Origin: Phycisphaera sp.
GTDB taxonomy: Bacteria; Planctomycetota; Phycisphaerae; Phycisphaerales; Phycisphaeraceae
Assembly: GCA_016125215.1 (NCBI GenBank)
Contig: WGMF01000016.1
Location: 62,001 to 126,000 of the forward strand
Direction of reading: 5' to 3'
DNA: 64,000 bases
A model generated the notes under the pieces. That model saw only the letters and a program-made list of their open reading frames with translations, was not told the DNA's origin and made no database searches. This document shows positions 42,843-52,013 of the stretch, piece by piece (the first letter of the stretch is position 1; each line of letters opens with the position of its first letter). Made by a program: the position numbers and the translations under genes.

Positions 42843-45104
42843 TCACTCAACCGGATCGCTTTGAACCGCATCACCCGATTTCACCACATCACCCGAAAGC
42901 CGCTTTGATCGGCTGTCGGAGATGGTCGCGTAACGGTCATCCACATTCACCGTTGTGCCCGAGAGCGCAACTTGATGAGTCGAGCTGTCTTTCATGGTGA
43001 TGGTGAAAACTCGTGCGGGCTTGAAGTCAGCGGGGGGGCTGGACAGGTAGTGCTCCACCGTCAGACCCGACAAAGAGGAATAGATCGCGCCGCATGAAGC
43101 GCTGTCCGCATCTGCGTTTGAGACTTTATAGACCCCCTCTGCGTCTTGCGTCACGATGATGCTTTTGCCGTTTTGATCGAGCGAGATCGAAGCGATATCG
43201 GAAGGGGTGATCTTGAGGATGACCCGGTCGCGGAACTCAGCGGTCAGTGATTCGACCACGGTCTGCGAGACGGTGAAGAAACCGATGTCCTTGCCGTCCA
43301 CCGCCGCGGTCGCGTGTCGGCTGGTGGGGTCCACGGTGAGATCAATCGTTCTCCCATCGTGCTCGTGAAGGGTGACGTGGATAAAGTTGAGTGGTTGATG
43401 GACGGATTCAAGCCAACTTTCCGCACGCAGCGGCGCGATCCGAGCCAGCAGGTTGTCCAGGGCTTCGTGATCGTATGAATCCATATTCAGAAGAGACCAA
43501 TCACCCGGTTCGGTCGTGGCTTTTTCACCCTCGCCCTGGGTCTTGAATTGGCGGGTGAACGTGAACGTATCGTCTTGCATGTTCGCAATCGACACGCGGT
43601 CGATCTTTGCCCCGCCCGTGTCTACGACGGTCCGATTCCGCAGCTTGAGAACAGGCTCAAACACGCCGGCCAGGTCGGAAGCTTTGACGACATACCCGAC
43701 AGATTCATCATTGCGTAACACCGTGTAAGTGCCCCCGTCACGCGGGTAGATCCGCAGCACGTCCGCACCGGGCTTGCCGATCATGCCGAGTTTCACCACG
43801 GCGGCCTCCGGACCGGCGGGTTTGAAGTCAGGCTGATAATCTTCGGCCTTCACGTTTGTCAACGATGTGGCCAGATCGCCCACCAACCCCTGGTCGGCTG
43901 TGAAGCCCGGACCCTCTGCGTCGAAGCCCCAGCCCTCCACCGTCTTGGTCAGGCTGTAGACCGGGCCTTCGTGGACCAGCACGCCCAGTGAGTTGAGACC
44001 CCGCGGCTGCATGACCGTGATACGCGGGTCACGCCAGTCTTTGACGTTCAACGAGAGTTTGTCGAGCACACTTTTGTCAATCGAAAATACGACCTCGGGC
44101 TTGCCTCCACGGTTCCCCGTCACGAGCGAGGCAAAAACTTTGTCAGCCTTCAGGTCAGTCGGTGAGCCGATGAGCAGTCGGGTGACTTCATCAACCTTCG
44201 AGGCATCACCCTCTTTGACCGGGGTGGTCGTTTGAATCTCGACCGTCATCGACGGGTGGTCTAACCCATACAGGGCAAGGCTCGAGGGATTGTCCGCGAC
44301 AAACTCATTGACATAGAGCGAGGTCAACGCGTTGAAGGCCGCCTTGATTTTTTCATCGCTGGCACGGCCGGATTCGGGTTGATCGAGCAGCCATGCGCCG
44401 TCTGTTTTTTCGAGTGAGAGTGCTTGACCCTGATTATTCAGTGTCAGGCTCTTCGAGGCGGTTTCACCGGGGATCGGAAGCGATTTACGCCGCCAATCGT
44501 GTATGTTGTGCTCTACAACACTTGAATAAATATTCCCCAACACCACATAGATGGACGGGTCTTCGTCGATCATGGCGTAGACCCGCCCACCCAGGGATTG
44601 GCGCCCGAGCTTGACCGTGTGGGTCCAGCGGTTGCCCTTGGGGGGCTGGGCCGACTTGTCGCTCGAAGAACCGGGTGACACCTCAACTTTGATCGTTGCC
44701 AGGGGTGAATCGAGTCCGACATCCTTGGGGTACGGACCTTTGTGGCTAGGATCACTCTTGTCGCCGGTATGCGGGAACTTCTCGGAATACTGCAGGTCGC
44801 GGACGTCCCTGACAATCTGTTTGGCGCTCCAGCTCTCGAGCGGGAATTGGACGGGGGCGGTCTGCTTCCAGGTTTCGCCTGCGCCCTCGAATGTCACACT
44901 GCCTTCGGGTCGGGTAATGGTCACGGTGGCGTGATCGGTGTCCGTGAAGTCGATCCCGGTGAACGCGGCGGTGTAATCGCCATTGCTGGCGTTACGGGCT
45001 TCTTCGATCTGGCGTGTCGTGGCCCGGCCCCGTTCAAAAAAATAGAAGAAACCCGCAACGACTGCGAGCAGGACAACCAGCACGAGTGTGGTTCGGATGT
45101 TCAT
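42843..45104 (-). CDS. DUF4340-domain membrane-anchored protein of a Gld-type ABC system
   Basis: 753 residues. N-terminal helix (TTLVLVVLLAVVAGFFYFFE) anchors a long periplasmic chain with at least two DUF4340 modules (APVQFPLESWSAKQIVRDVRDLQYSEKFP ... YGLDHPSMTVEIQTTTP; and VEGWGFDAEGPGFTADQGLVGDLATSLTN). DUF4340 proteins regularly accompany GldG-type ABC components; their role is unknown. It ends the four-gene minus-strand operon (ATPase, permease, GldG-like, this), 43 bp after the GldG-like gene. Confidence 0.85.
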   Translation of the reverse strand: MNIRTTLVLVVLLAVVAGFFYFFERGRATTRQIEEARNASNGDYTAAFTGIDFTDTDHATVTITRPEGSVTFEGAGETWKQTAPVQFPLESWSAKQIVRDVRDLQYSEKFPHTGDKSDPSHKGPYPKDVGLDSPLATIKVEVSPGSSSDKSAQPPKGNRWTHTVKLGRQSLGGRVYAMIDEDPSIYVVLGNIYSSVVEHNIHDWRRKSLPIPGETASKSLTLNNQGQALSLEKTDGAWLLDQPESGRASDEKIKAAFNALTSLYVNEFVADNPSSLALYGLDHPSMTVEIQTTTPVKEGDASKVDEVTRLLIGSPTDLKADKVFASLVTGNRGGKPEVVFSIDKSVLDKLSLNVKDWRDPRITVMQPRGLNSLGVLVHEGPVYSLTKTVEGWGFDAEGPGFTADQGLVGDLATSLTNVKAEDYQPDFKPAGPEAAVVKLGMIGKPGADVLRIYPRDGGTYTVLRNDESVGYVVKASDLAGVFEPVLKLRNRTVVDTGGAKIDRVSIANMQDDTFTFTRQFKTQGEGEKATTEPGDWSLLNMDSYDHEALDNLLARIAPLRAESWLESVHQPLNFIHVTLHEHDGRTIDLTVDPTSRHATAAVDGKDIGFFTVSQTVVESLTAEFRDRVILKITPSDIASISLDQNGKSIIVTQDAEGVYKVSNADADSASCGAIYSSLSGLTVEHYLSSPPADFKPARVFTITMKDSSTHQVALSGTTVNVDDRYATISDSRSKRLSGDVVKSGDAVQSDPVE

Positions 45105-45147
45105 GTGACAACTCGATAGTAAACCCGGTATCGATAAAGTGAGCCTG

Positions 45148-47256
45148 CTAACCCCTTCTGCGCATCACCCAGACCGCCAGCCCGATCCCCATCACCAGCA
45201 AGGGCAGGCCGGCCAGCAGGAGCGTGCGGATCGTCGTGAGTGCCGCGACACTCATATCCCCGATACGGCGGATGTCCTGGGTCCTTGCACCGGCGGCGAT
45301 GAGTGAGTCTTGATGACTCAACCAATAGATACTGTTGACAAACAGCTCACTGTTGCCGGGGAATGCGGCGCCGGTGATCTCCGCCGAGCCCGGGCCGAAC
45401 GCGCCGTAACCGGTAATCAGGTCACACGCCCAGAGCGGGTCAGCCACGACAATGACACGCTGTGCGGGATGATCTTGATCGGTGGTGGATTTTTCACACG
45501 CCACGCCCACGGTGAACGAATCCGCGGCTGTGGCAGGGTTGTATTGGGGTTGCTCGTTGGACATCAGTTCCGCGTGCGCCCAGAGGCCCTGGCCCTTGAT
45601 GACCACAATCGGCGTCACCTTGACCTTGTCGTCCGCGGTGGCTGTGACGATGGGCGAGGGCGTGGGGAACATCGCGTTGAGACTGCCCAGGGCCTGCGTA
45701 ATGAGCGACTTGCTCGACCAGTCGGTGACGCTGTGCTGCGGGACAGCCTGCTTCTGGCCATCGGGGGAAGTGGTCTGTTTGAAGATGACGCGGTCGAGCT
45801 GGGGTGAAGCGCCAAACTCGCTGAGCAACGGCACGATGGGGTTGCCCCCTCCGAACGATGCCATCGGTTCGGCGACAAGGATAAAAAGCATGGAATCGCC
45901 CAGTGCGAGGCGCTGCTTAATCATCGTGGCCACCGACTCGGGGCCGACCGCCGCCATCGGGTTCATCGGGTTGATCGGCTCGGAGGGCAGCACCACCCAG
46001 ACCGCGGGTTGACCCTCTTTGGGCTGCGGCGCGGGTTCGGGGGGCATCGTCTGGCCCGACCCGGCGATCTGACGCGGCATCGGCGACCACTCACGCACAT
46101 CAAAATTCATCGCACGCAAGCGATCTGCCATGTTCGTGTAGGAGAGTTGGGGGTTGCCCCCGGGCGTCAGGACCGGCTGGGGCGAGGTGCTCACAAACAC
46201 CACCATCGGCGGGTTCTCCAGGCTCATGCTCACCAGCGAACCGGTGATCCGTTCTTCACCTAGAAAGACCTGCTCACTCTCGTTGCCGGAGCGTTGCTGT
46301 TCTTTGGTGGGGTTGCGGACCAGCTCGTTGAGCGTGAGCACGCGCTCCTGCCCCGGGCCGAACACGATCACGGTGTTGGGGTCCTGCAACATCCGTGAAC
46401 GCAACTGGTCGTATGCGTCGACACCGGGTGTCGATTGCAGACGGGTCAGCGCCTGTTGAACCTGCTTGTCGGTTTCCTGAAGGTTATCCGCGGTGGTCAG
46501 CAGGGTGTCACGCACCGATGCGGGGGATTGGGGGGACTTGCCAATGAGCCGGAATTGCTCGATCACCTGTGTCAGCACACGGGAGTGGATCGCGTCGAGC
46601 TGCCTTTCAAGGTCGTCACGGGCACCGGCGTAGTCGGGCAGCGGGCTGTCCAGGGATCGGCGGACCGTCTTGATGAACGAGTCGAGCTGGGTGTCAAAGC
46701 GTCCGAGTGTGAGGGCCACACGCCTGACAAAGTCCAGTGTCTGCGAGTCGGAGGCCAGGCCCGGATCGTCGAGGACACTCTGGATGGGCTTGGCTTCTTT
46801 GACCGCGGCCTGCCGGGCCTGTTCCACGGCTTTAAGCGAGGATTCAATCGCTTCGGACTGTGGCGTGAGTTTGTCCTTGTAACGGTCGTTGAGGGTTTTG
46901 TATAGCGATTCCACACGCCCGACGTCGAGACTCGGGTCGAGGTGCTCAACCGTGATGCGTTTGCTGTAACGCGCATATTCATCGATCAGATCGATCGCCC
47001 GCTGACGGACCTGCACCTCGTCTGAAGTCGTCTGGCCGCGGTCAAACAGGGTGACGATCCGGTAGTCGGATTTGAGGCCGGCGATAACCTTGAGCGTCTG
47101 CGGGGAGAGGCTGTATTGGCGTGTGGCGGTCCGGTCGATGCGCACAAAATGCCGATTGCCCATGTAGTTGAGCAGGACCACGATCGCCAGCGCCACCAGC
47201 ACCGCGATGGTGACATTAAGCCCGAAGATCAGACGCCGTTGGGTGTGGAGTTGCAT
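45148..47256 (-). CDS. GldG-like ABC system protein
   Basis: 702 residues. N-terminal membrane helix (FGLNVTIAVLVALAIVVLLNYMG, about 11-33), a conserved GldG opening (DRTATRQYSLSPQTLKVIAGL), an N-terminal thioredoxin/glutamine-amidotransferase-like half (RIVTLFDRGQT ... YARYSKRITVEHLDPSLDV), a coiled-coil-rich middle insert (about 95-260), the IFT52/GldG region with VFVSTSPQPVLTPGG and PAVWVVLPSEPINP, and a C-terminal helix (IRTLLLAGLPLLVMGIGLAVWVM). Such proteins couple to GldF/GldA-like transporters; in Bacteroidetes they are tied to gliding, elsewhere the function is open. Here no other gliding genes are seen. Confidence 0.87.
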   Translation of the reverse strand: MQLHTQRRLIFGLNVTIAVLVALAIVVLLNYMGNRHFVRIDRTATRQYSLSPQTLKVIAGLKSDYRIVTLFDRGQTTSDEVQVRQRAIDLIDEYARYSKRITVEHLDPSLDVGRVESLYKTLNDRYKDKLTPQSEAIESSLKAVEQARQAAVKEAKPIQSVLDDPGLASDSQTLDFVRRVALTLGRFDTQLDSFIKTVRRSLDSPLPDYAGARDDLERQLDAIHSRVLTQVIEQFRLIGKSPQSPASVRDTLLTTADNLQETDKQVQQALTRLQSTPGVDAYDQLRSRMLQDPNTVIVFGPGQERVLTLNELVRNPTKEQQRSGNESEQVFLGEERITGSLVSMSLENPPMVVFVSTSPQPVLTPGGNPQLSYTNMADRLRAMNFDVREWSPMPRQIAGSGQTMPPEPAPQPKEGQPAVWVVLPSEPINPMNPMAAVGPESVATMIKQRLALGDSMLFILVAEPMASFGGGNPIVPLLSEFGASPQLDRVIFKQTTSPDGQKQAVPQHSVTDWSSKSLITQALGSLNAMFPTPSPIVTATADDKVKVTPIVVIKGQGLWAHAELMSNEQPQYNPATAADSFTVGVACEKSTTDQDHPAQRVIVVADPLWACDLITGYGAFGPGSAEITGAAFPGNSELFVNSIYWLSHQDSLIAAGARTQDIRRIGDMSVAALTTIRTLLLAGLPLLVMGIGLAVWVMRRRG

Positions 47257-47349
47257 AGTTCAATTAAGTTGCTTGAAGATCGATTTGTCATTCATCCGTC
47301 TTTCGTGACGGGGATATTATCCATGATCGACGGGTTCACAATCACCTGT

Positions 47350-48069
47350 TTATCGCCATCTCCTGCTCTGCAGGCTCAGCCCGGCCAGGAACAGGAAGAA
47401 CGCGGTGCCCGACGAGAAGTAGATCAGCTTGCTGGTATCGATCAGCCCCTTGGCAAAATCATCGAACTGGGCGTTGATGTTCAGGTAAGTCATCGTGGCG
47501 CGTGCCCATGTGGGCAGCAGTTCATTGTCCCGGAAGAAGAACGTGGCAAAGGTGAGCAGGCAGATGACAAAAACCGTCAGCAGGAACGCGATGATCTGGT
47601 TCTGTGTGACGGTCGAAGCGAAAAGACCGATGGAAAGATAAAAGCCCCCGACGAGCAGTAAACCGATCAGCCCCGTCATAATCGGGCCGAAATCAGGCTT
47701 AGACGTGCAGGCCAGCACGATGATGAACGCCACGATCGGCAGCAACAGCGCCAGGTAAAAGCCCATCGCGCCCAGCCACTTGCCGATGACGACCTGCGCA
47801 TCGCTGACCGGCGCGGTCATGAGCATCTCGATCGTGCCCGCGCGAAACTCCTCGCTCATCAGCCTCATGCTGATCGCCGGGACAAGGAAGATCATCAGCC
47901 AGACGACCCAGAAGAGGGTGTTGCGCAGCGTGGCAGGCTGGCCTGGGTAGTAGAAGAGGATGAAGATCAACGACGTCCCCAGGCAGAACAAACCGAGCAC
48001 CACGTACGCGATGGGTGAGAAAAACAGGCTCGTGAGTTCCCGGCGGGCGATGGAGAGTGTGACTTTCAT
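47350..48069 (-). CDS. ABC transporter permease (GldF/ABC-2 type)
   Basis: 239 residues, six predicted membrane helices (SIARRELTSLFFSPIAYVVLG is the conserved start; then FWVVWLMIFLVPAISMRLMS, YLALLLPIVAFIIVLAC, GLIGLLLVGGFYLSIGLF, IIAFLLTVFVICLLTFATFF, and the C-terminal helix LIYFSSGTAFFLFLAGLSL). EEFRAGTIEMLMTAPVSD is the typical ABC-2/GldF coupling segment. It lies between the ATPase and GldG-like genes with gaps of 64 and 93 bp, so it is part of the same unit. Confidence 0.88.
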   Translation of the reverse strand: MKVTLSIARRELTSLFFSPIAYVVLGLFCLGTSLIFILFYYPGQPATLRNTLFWVVWLMIFLVPAISMRLMSEEFRAGTIEMLMTAPVSDAQVVIGKWLGAMGFYLALLLPIVAFIIVLACTSKPDFGPIMTGLIGLLLVGGFYLSIGLFASTVTQNQIIAFLLTVFVICLLTFATFFFRDNELLPTWARATMTYLNINAQFDDFAKGLIDTSKLIYFSSGTAFFLFLAGLSLQSRRWR

Positions 48070-48133
48070 AAGCAGAAGTTACGGTTTAGATAAACCATCA
48101 GTGATTCGTTTGGACCCACAGTAAAGGTGATGG

Positions 48134-49090
48134 TTACGCGGAGATTTTATGGGTATTGTTATCCAGGTCCTTGAACGCCTGGAGATAGAAATCTTCGAGT
48201 GTCGCGGTGGGACGGCGCAATTCACGTAAGGCCCAATTATTGCGTGATACCACGCTGATAACCGCTTCCCGGAGGTCTTGGCTTCCTTTGGGCGTGACGA
48301 CGGCCATCGCGTAGTCGCCCTGCGGGTGTGATTCGACGTGACCGACGCCTTCGATACCTTCCAATGCGCGTTTGAGGGATTGCGGTTGGGTCTTGACTTC
48401 GACAATCACTCTCGATGCCCCGGAAACCTTTGCAACAAGCGTCTCGGGGTGTCCGTCGGCAATCAGCCTGCCGCGGCCGATGACCATCACCCGGTCGGCG
48501 ATGCGTTCGATCTCGGTGAGGATGTGGCTTGACAGGAGGATCGTGTGCTCGCTGCGCAGCTCGCTGAGCAACTGACGGATGTGGACGATCTGGATTGGGT
48601 CGAGCCCGGCGGTGGGCTCGTCGAGGATGAGCACGGGGGGGTTGTGGAGCAGGGCCTGTGCCAGCCCGACGCGCTGCTTGTTGCCCCGTGAGAGGTGGCC
48701 GATCACACGCCTGCGGACCAGCGACAATCCGCAGCGTTCGGTTACGACGCCGATGCGTTGTGAGATTTCACCCGGACCCATCCCCATGAGCGTGCCACGG
48801 TAGCGCAGGTATTCCTCGACGCGCATCTCGGGATAAAGCGGTGTGTTTTCCGGGAGATAGCCGATGCACTTGCGGGCGGTGTCGAGATGGTCCGCGACGT
48901 TGTGCCCGGCGATCATGGCCTGCCCCTCGGTGGGCGGCAGGTAGCCGGTGAGCATCCTGAGGGTGGTCGTCTTGCCGGCCCCGTTAGGACCGAGAAAACC
49001 AACGATCTGGCCCCTGGGAATCTCGAAAGAGAGGCTGTCCACCGCGAGGGTCGGGCCATACCATTTGGTGAGGGATTGGGCTTGAATCAT
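48134..49090 (-). CDS. ABC transporter ATP-binding protein (GldA/NatA type)
   Basis: 318 residues; powers the Gld-type ABC system. Walker A LGPNGAGKT (33-41), signature LSRGNKQRVGLA (about 133-144), Walker B VLILDEPTAGLDP (about 154-166) and switch His in LLSSHILTEIE are all intact. The C-terminal extension (about 220-318, VIVEVKTQPQSLKRALEGIEGV) is the DUF4162-like regulatory tail of this subfamily. It is the first gene of the minus-strand operon; the divergent PTS-like gene starts 310 bp away. Confidence 0.92.
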   Translation of the reverse strand: MIQAQSLTKWYGPTLAVDSLSFEIPRGQIVGFLGPNGAGKTTTLRMLTGYLPPTEGQAMIAGHNVADHLDTARKCIGYLPENTPLYPEMRVEEYLRYRGTLMGMGPGEISQRIGVVTERCGLSLVRRRVIGHLSRGNKQRVGLAQALLHNPPVLILDEPTAGLDPIQIVHIRQLLSELRSEHTILLSSHILTEIERIADRVMVIGRGRLIADGHPETLVAKVSGASRVIVEVKTQPQSLKRALEGIEGVGHVESHPQGDYAMAVVTPKGSQDLREAVISVVSRNNWALRELRRPTATLEDFYLQAFKDLDNNTHKISA

Positions 49091-49293
49091 GGCGATGCGG
49101 TGATCGTTGTTCGGGTGTGAGTGTGGATGATTTTGTTGAATACGTCACCGACCGTGGGTGGGTTCGCAAAGAAGAGTGACGATCATCGCTTGTATGGGTT
49201 TCGGTGACAAGTCGGATCGACCGATAGAGGGTATAGAGCCGGTCCAGACCCGTGGATATTGCGGGGCAAAGGCCGGGGCGACGTGTGACGGGG

Positions 49294-49322
49294 TTGAAGC
49301 GTGGCGGTCTGTGTTCTATGCT
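49294..49322 (+). promoter_or_regulatory. Promoter of the PTS EIIA-like gene
   Basis: TTGAAG (49294-49299), 17 bp spacer, TATGCT (49317-49322), about 78 bases before ATG 49401. It lies in the 310 bp divergent region 49091-49400, which otherwise contains only the unmarked start region of the ABC operon. Confidence 0.5.
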
Positions 49323-49400
49323 GTGACGCTTTCCCCACGGGGTCGATCTGTAGCCGACCCACGCCATTACCCGCGACAACGTCCGCGCAGAGTGCTTGCG

Positions 49401-49871
49401 ATGAGATTGACCGATATCCTCCAGAGTGATTGCGTGAAGGTGCCTCTGTCCGCAACGGACAAGCACGAGGCGATCGACGAGCTCGTGGAGGTCCTTGCTG
49501 CGGGGACGGGGATCAAGGACGCATCCGACCTCAAGAAAGCCGTCTGGCAGCGCGAGCAGGTCCGCACGACGGGCATCGGCTGCGGCGTGGCGATCCCCCA
49601 CGGCAAGAGTGCCGGCTGTCGCTCGCTGCGCATGGCCATCGGCAAACTCGCGCAGCCCATCGAGTTCGGTGCCATCGATGGACGACCGGTGCAGTTGATC
49701 CTCCTTCTGGCAAGCCCGCCCGACCAGACCGGCCCGCACATCCAGGCCCTGGCGTCCATCAGTCGGCTGCTCACTGACGAAGACTTCCGCAGCGCACTGA
49801 AAAAGGCCGCCAGTGGTGATGAGCTTTACCGCCTCATCGTCGAGCAGGAAGCCAAAGCCGTCACCGCTTGA
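49401..49871 (+). CDS. PTS EIIA-Ntr/fructose-type domain protein
   Basis: 156 residues, a stand-alone EIIA type-2 domain: MRLTDILQSDCVKVPLSATDKHEAIDELVEVL at the start, active-site His67 in TGIGCGVAIPHGKS, and PVQLILLLASPPDQTGPHIQALASISRLL, all typical of PtsN-like proteins. It can accept a phosphoryl group on His67 from HPr/NPr; such regulators link nitrogen, potassium or envelope status to metabolism. ATG 49401 gives the conserved N-terminus; the upstream open frame is not conserved-looking. No EI, HPr or transporter subunit is nearby, so a regulatory role is more likely. The stop abuts the next gene region. Confidence 0.88.
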   Translation: MRLTDILQSDCVKVPLSATDKHEAIDELVEVLAAGTGIKDASDLKKAVWQREQVRTTGIGCGVAIPHGKSAGCRSLRMAIGKLAQPIEFGAIDGRPVQLILLLASPPDQTGPHIQALASISRLLTDEDFRSALKKAASGDELYRLIVEQEAKAVTA

Positions 49872-49933
49872 GCTTCGCGGCACCCTTTCTTAGCATCTTT
49901 CCGTCTGGACTTTCCCACGCATCGGGGATCGAT

Positions 49934-51127
49934 ATGACTATGGGTTTAGCTCTATCCATCTACTCGCTTGCCCAGCAAGGCCCGACCACGGTCGTGGCTC
50001 CCCCCGCGCCGTGGTGGCAATCGTTCATCACCAGCGCCCTGGGGCTGACGATCCTGTTCATCTTTCTCACGACGATCATCACCGTGATCGTCCAGCAACG
50101 ACGCAAGGACAAGTGCCTCAAGCTCTTCAACGACCACCACGTGACGTTCCTCTCGACGGTCGGCAGGGCGTTGTGGGGCGACCTGCGTGTCCACAGCAAG
50201 GGGCTGGAGTTTGAATATGACGCGCCCTACCGGACCAGGCGTGGGCTATTGAAGACCGGCCAACTTCTCTATGAACAGGACCTTGCCGCCTGCCAGGTGC
50301 TCTGCCGAACCGTCCACGCGCTCTCCGACAAAGAGAAACAATCGCGTGAGGCGCAGATTCGTCGCACGTTCAAACCCGGTTTGTTGCGTCGGTTCGCCCG
50401 ACGGGTACGCAACGTTTTCAACATGTTGCGTGATGCGTTCAGCAAATCGTTGTCCGTTTTGATCGGGCAGTTTGCCAAGGTCCGCGCGGACACGGCGGTG
50501 GCGTCGCACCAGGGCGATGTCAACACGATCGGTCAGACCCTGCTCGGCGCCGCAGCCAACGCCTACGAGCCGATGCTCGAACGGCACATCGGCCAGGACG
50601 TGATCGTTCAACTGTCCTGCCCAGCCGACCCCGCCAGGCAGTCCATCGAACTGCCCGGCTACCTGGTCGATTACACCGACCGCTTCGTCGCGATTTTCAG
50701 CAAGGACCAGACGCCGCTTTATGAGGGCAAGCTCGAGGTCGGGGACGAGGTGATCGAGCAGCCCTGGTGCAAGGTGACCCCGACGGATGACCACGTGACG
50801 GTGCTCTGCCGGGGGCAGGAGTTGCTTGTGGTTCACGATTTTGTCTCGGGCGACAATACCAATCGGCTCGATGTTGTGCTGGCCAACGGTGCCGCGTTGT
50901 CGTTGCCCCGCGAGAAGGGCAAGGTTGTCACGCTGCGTTATTCGATCACGCGCCAGGTGGACATTGTCGCGCCGCGGTCGCAGGCCGTGGTGTATTACAC
51001 CTCAAGACCAAGCCCATCCACGGTTACCGAGGACAGGTCAACCGGCATCGCGCCCGAGTGCGAGGAGCCCGAGGGCAGCCAACTCGTCAGTCGGGCCAAG
51101 GGCCTGTTTACGTTGTGGAAGTCGTGA
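49934..51127 (+). CDS. Membrane-anchored protein of unknown function
   Basis: 397 residues from ATG 49934; family not recognised. One membrane helix (ITSALGLTILFIFLTTIITVIV, about 31-52) is followed by a basic stretch (QQRRKDKCLKLF) and a cytoplasmic part with a basic helical segment (RTFKPGLLRRFARRVRNVFNML, about 155-180) and a beta-rich C-terminal half (PGYLVDYTDRFVAIFSKDQTPLYEGK ... LYEG-type strands) ending in a disordered tail. An alternative TTG start at 49868 would overlap the PTS gene stop and add 22 residues. It probably shares a transcript with the EIIA-like gene. It converges with the next gene after 15 bp. Confidence 0.7.
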   Translation: MTMGLALSIYSLAQQGPTTVVAPPAPWWQSFITSALGLTILFIFLTTIITVIVQQRRKDKCLKLFNDHHVTFLSTVGRALWGDLRVHSKGLEFEYDAPYRTRRGLLKTGQLLYEQDLAACQVLCRTVHALSDKEKQSREAQIRRTFKPGLLRRFARRVRNVFNMLRDAFSKSLSVLIGQFAKVRADTAVASHQGDVNTIGQTLLGAAANAYEPMLERHIGQDVIVQLSCPADPARQSIELPGYLVDYTDRFVAIFSKDQTPLYEGKLEVGDEVIEQPWCKVTPTDDHVTVLCRGQELLVVHDFVSGDNTNRLDVVLANGAALSLPREKGKVVTLRYSITRQVDIVAPRSQAVVYYTSRPSPSTVTEDRSTGIAPECEEPEGSQLVSRAKGLFTLWKS

Positions 51128-51142
51128 TTCTTGATGTGTGGT

Positions 51143-51910
51143 TCACGCCGGCTTGGGCGCGGGCTTGGCACCGCCACCGGGTTTGTCCGGCGCGGCGTGT
51201 TGCAGGATCAAACCGATCAACGCCGGCACCACGACCAGGAGCGGGATCACCACCGCGTGGCCGGAAAGCGTGTCCGTCACACTCGTGCCGATGCCGGGCA
51301 CTTGAAGCAGCAGCGCCAGCCCGCCGAGCACCGCGACGGTGGAACCCGACATCGACGTGAAGATCACGACCGCAAACTTGAACAGGATGAAGGCCAACAT
51401 CCCACAGAGCATCAGCCCGACCAGCGCACCGATGAAGTTGAGCTGCGCCGCTTCCTGGATGCGGCCGGCGTCGCCTTTGTAGACCACGCTCACCATCGCG
51501 GTCCAGACGTTGGCACCGATGAACGCCCCGGTCAACCCGCCGAGCACCGCGACGGCATACTTCATCAAAGGGAAGCAGACCACCGCCATGAGCAGCCCAA
51601 GGCAGGCCGAGACGATGTAAGCGGGGGCCTGCATCCTGGATGAAAGCGCGTAGCCGGCGAAGATGCCAATGAGCAGCGCCAGCGTCACCACGACGGGCTT
51701 GTAAAACTTGTAACCGTTGAGCAGGCAGACGAGGCCGGCAATGAAGAAGATCGTCGCCCAGACAACGCCCATGGTCTGCAGGGCATCGAGCAGTTCGCGC
51801 GGGTGCGCAAGCGTGTCGGGCTTGGTGAAGATGGAGAGCACCGGCTCAAAGAGCGTGCGGTCGGCCGAGTTCTCGGAGGCTTGTGCGAGCAGCAAAGGGA
51901 ACGGGATCAT
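51143..51910 (-). CDS. Polytopic membrane protein (DUF4203/TMEM198-like), copy 1
   Basis: 255 residues with about seven hydrophobic helices, including TMGVVWATIFFIAGLVCLLNGYKFYKPVV, LALLIGIFAGYAL, IVSACLGLLMAVVCFPLMKYAVAVLGGLTGAFIG and a Pro/Gly/Lys tail. The pattern of a helix ending GYKFYKPVVVTLALLIG resembles the TMEM198/DUF4203 family, whose function is unclear. A Gln-Ala-Ser-rich N-terminal loop precedes the first helix. The next gene upstream on the same strand encodes a similar protein, so the pair may form a complex. Confidence 0.7.
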   Translation of the reverse strand: MIPFPLLLAQASENSADRTLFEPVLSIFTKPDTLAHPRELLDALQTMGVVWATIFFIAGLVCLLNGYKFYKPVVVTLALLIGIFAGYALSSRMQAPAYIVSACLGLLMAVVCFPLMKYAVAVLGGLTGAFIGANVWTAMVSVVYKGDAGRIQEAAQLNFIGALVGLMLCGMLAFILFKFAVVIFTSMSGSTVAVLGGLALLLQVPGIGTSVTDTLSGHAVVIPLLVVVPALIGLILQHAAPDKPGGGAKPAPKPA

Positions 51911-52013
51911 GGCGGGTCTCCTGTCGGTGAGCGATTCGTGTCCGCCCCGTGTCGTGCCCGTGCGTCGTGTTTGTTAACACGGTTCGAGCGAGGCAACACA
52001 CGTGGGGGAGGCA

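Noticed and set aside
49158-49400. N-terminal extension of the PTS EIIA-like protein
   Set aside because: The conserved domain begins at ATG 49401 and a -35/-10 pair lies inside the extension.
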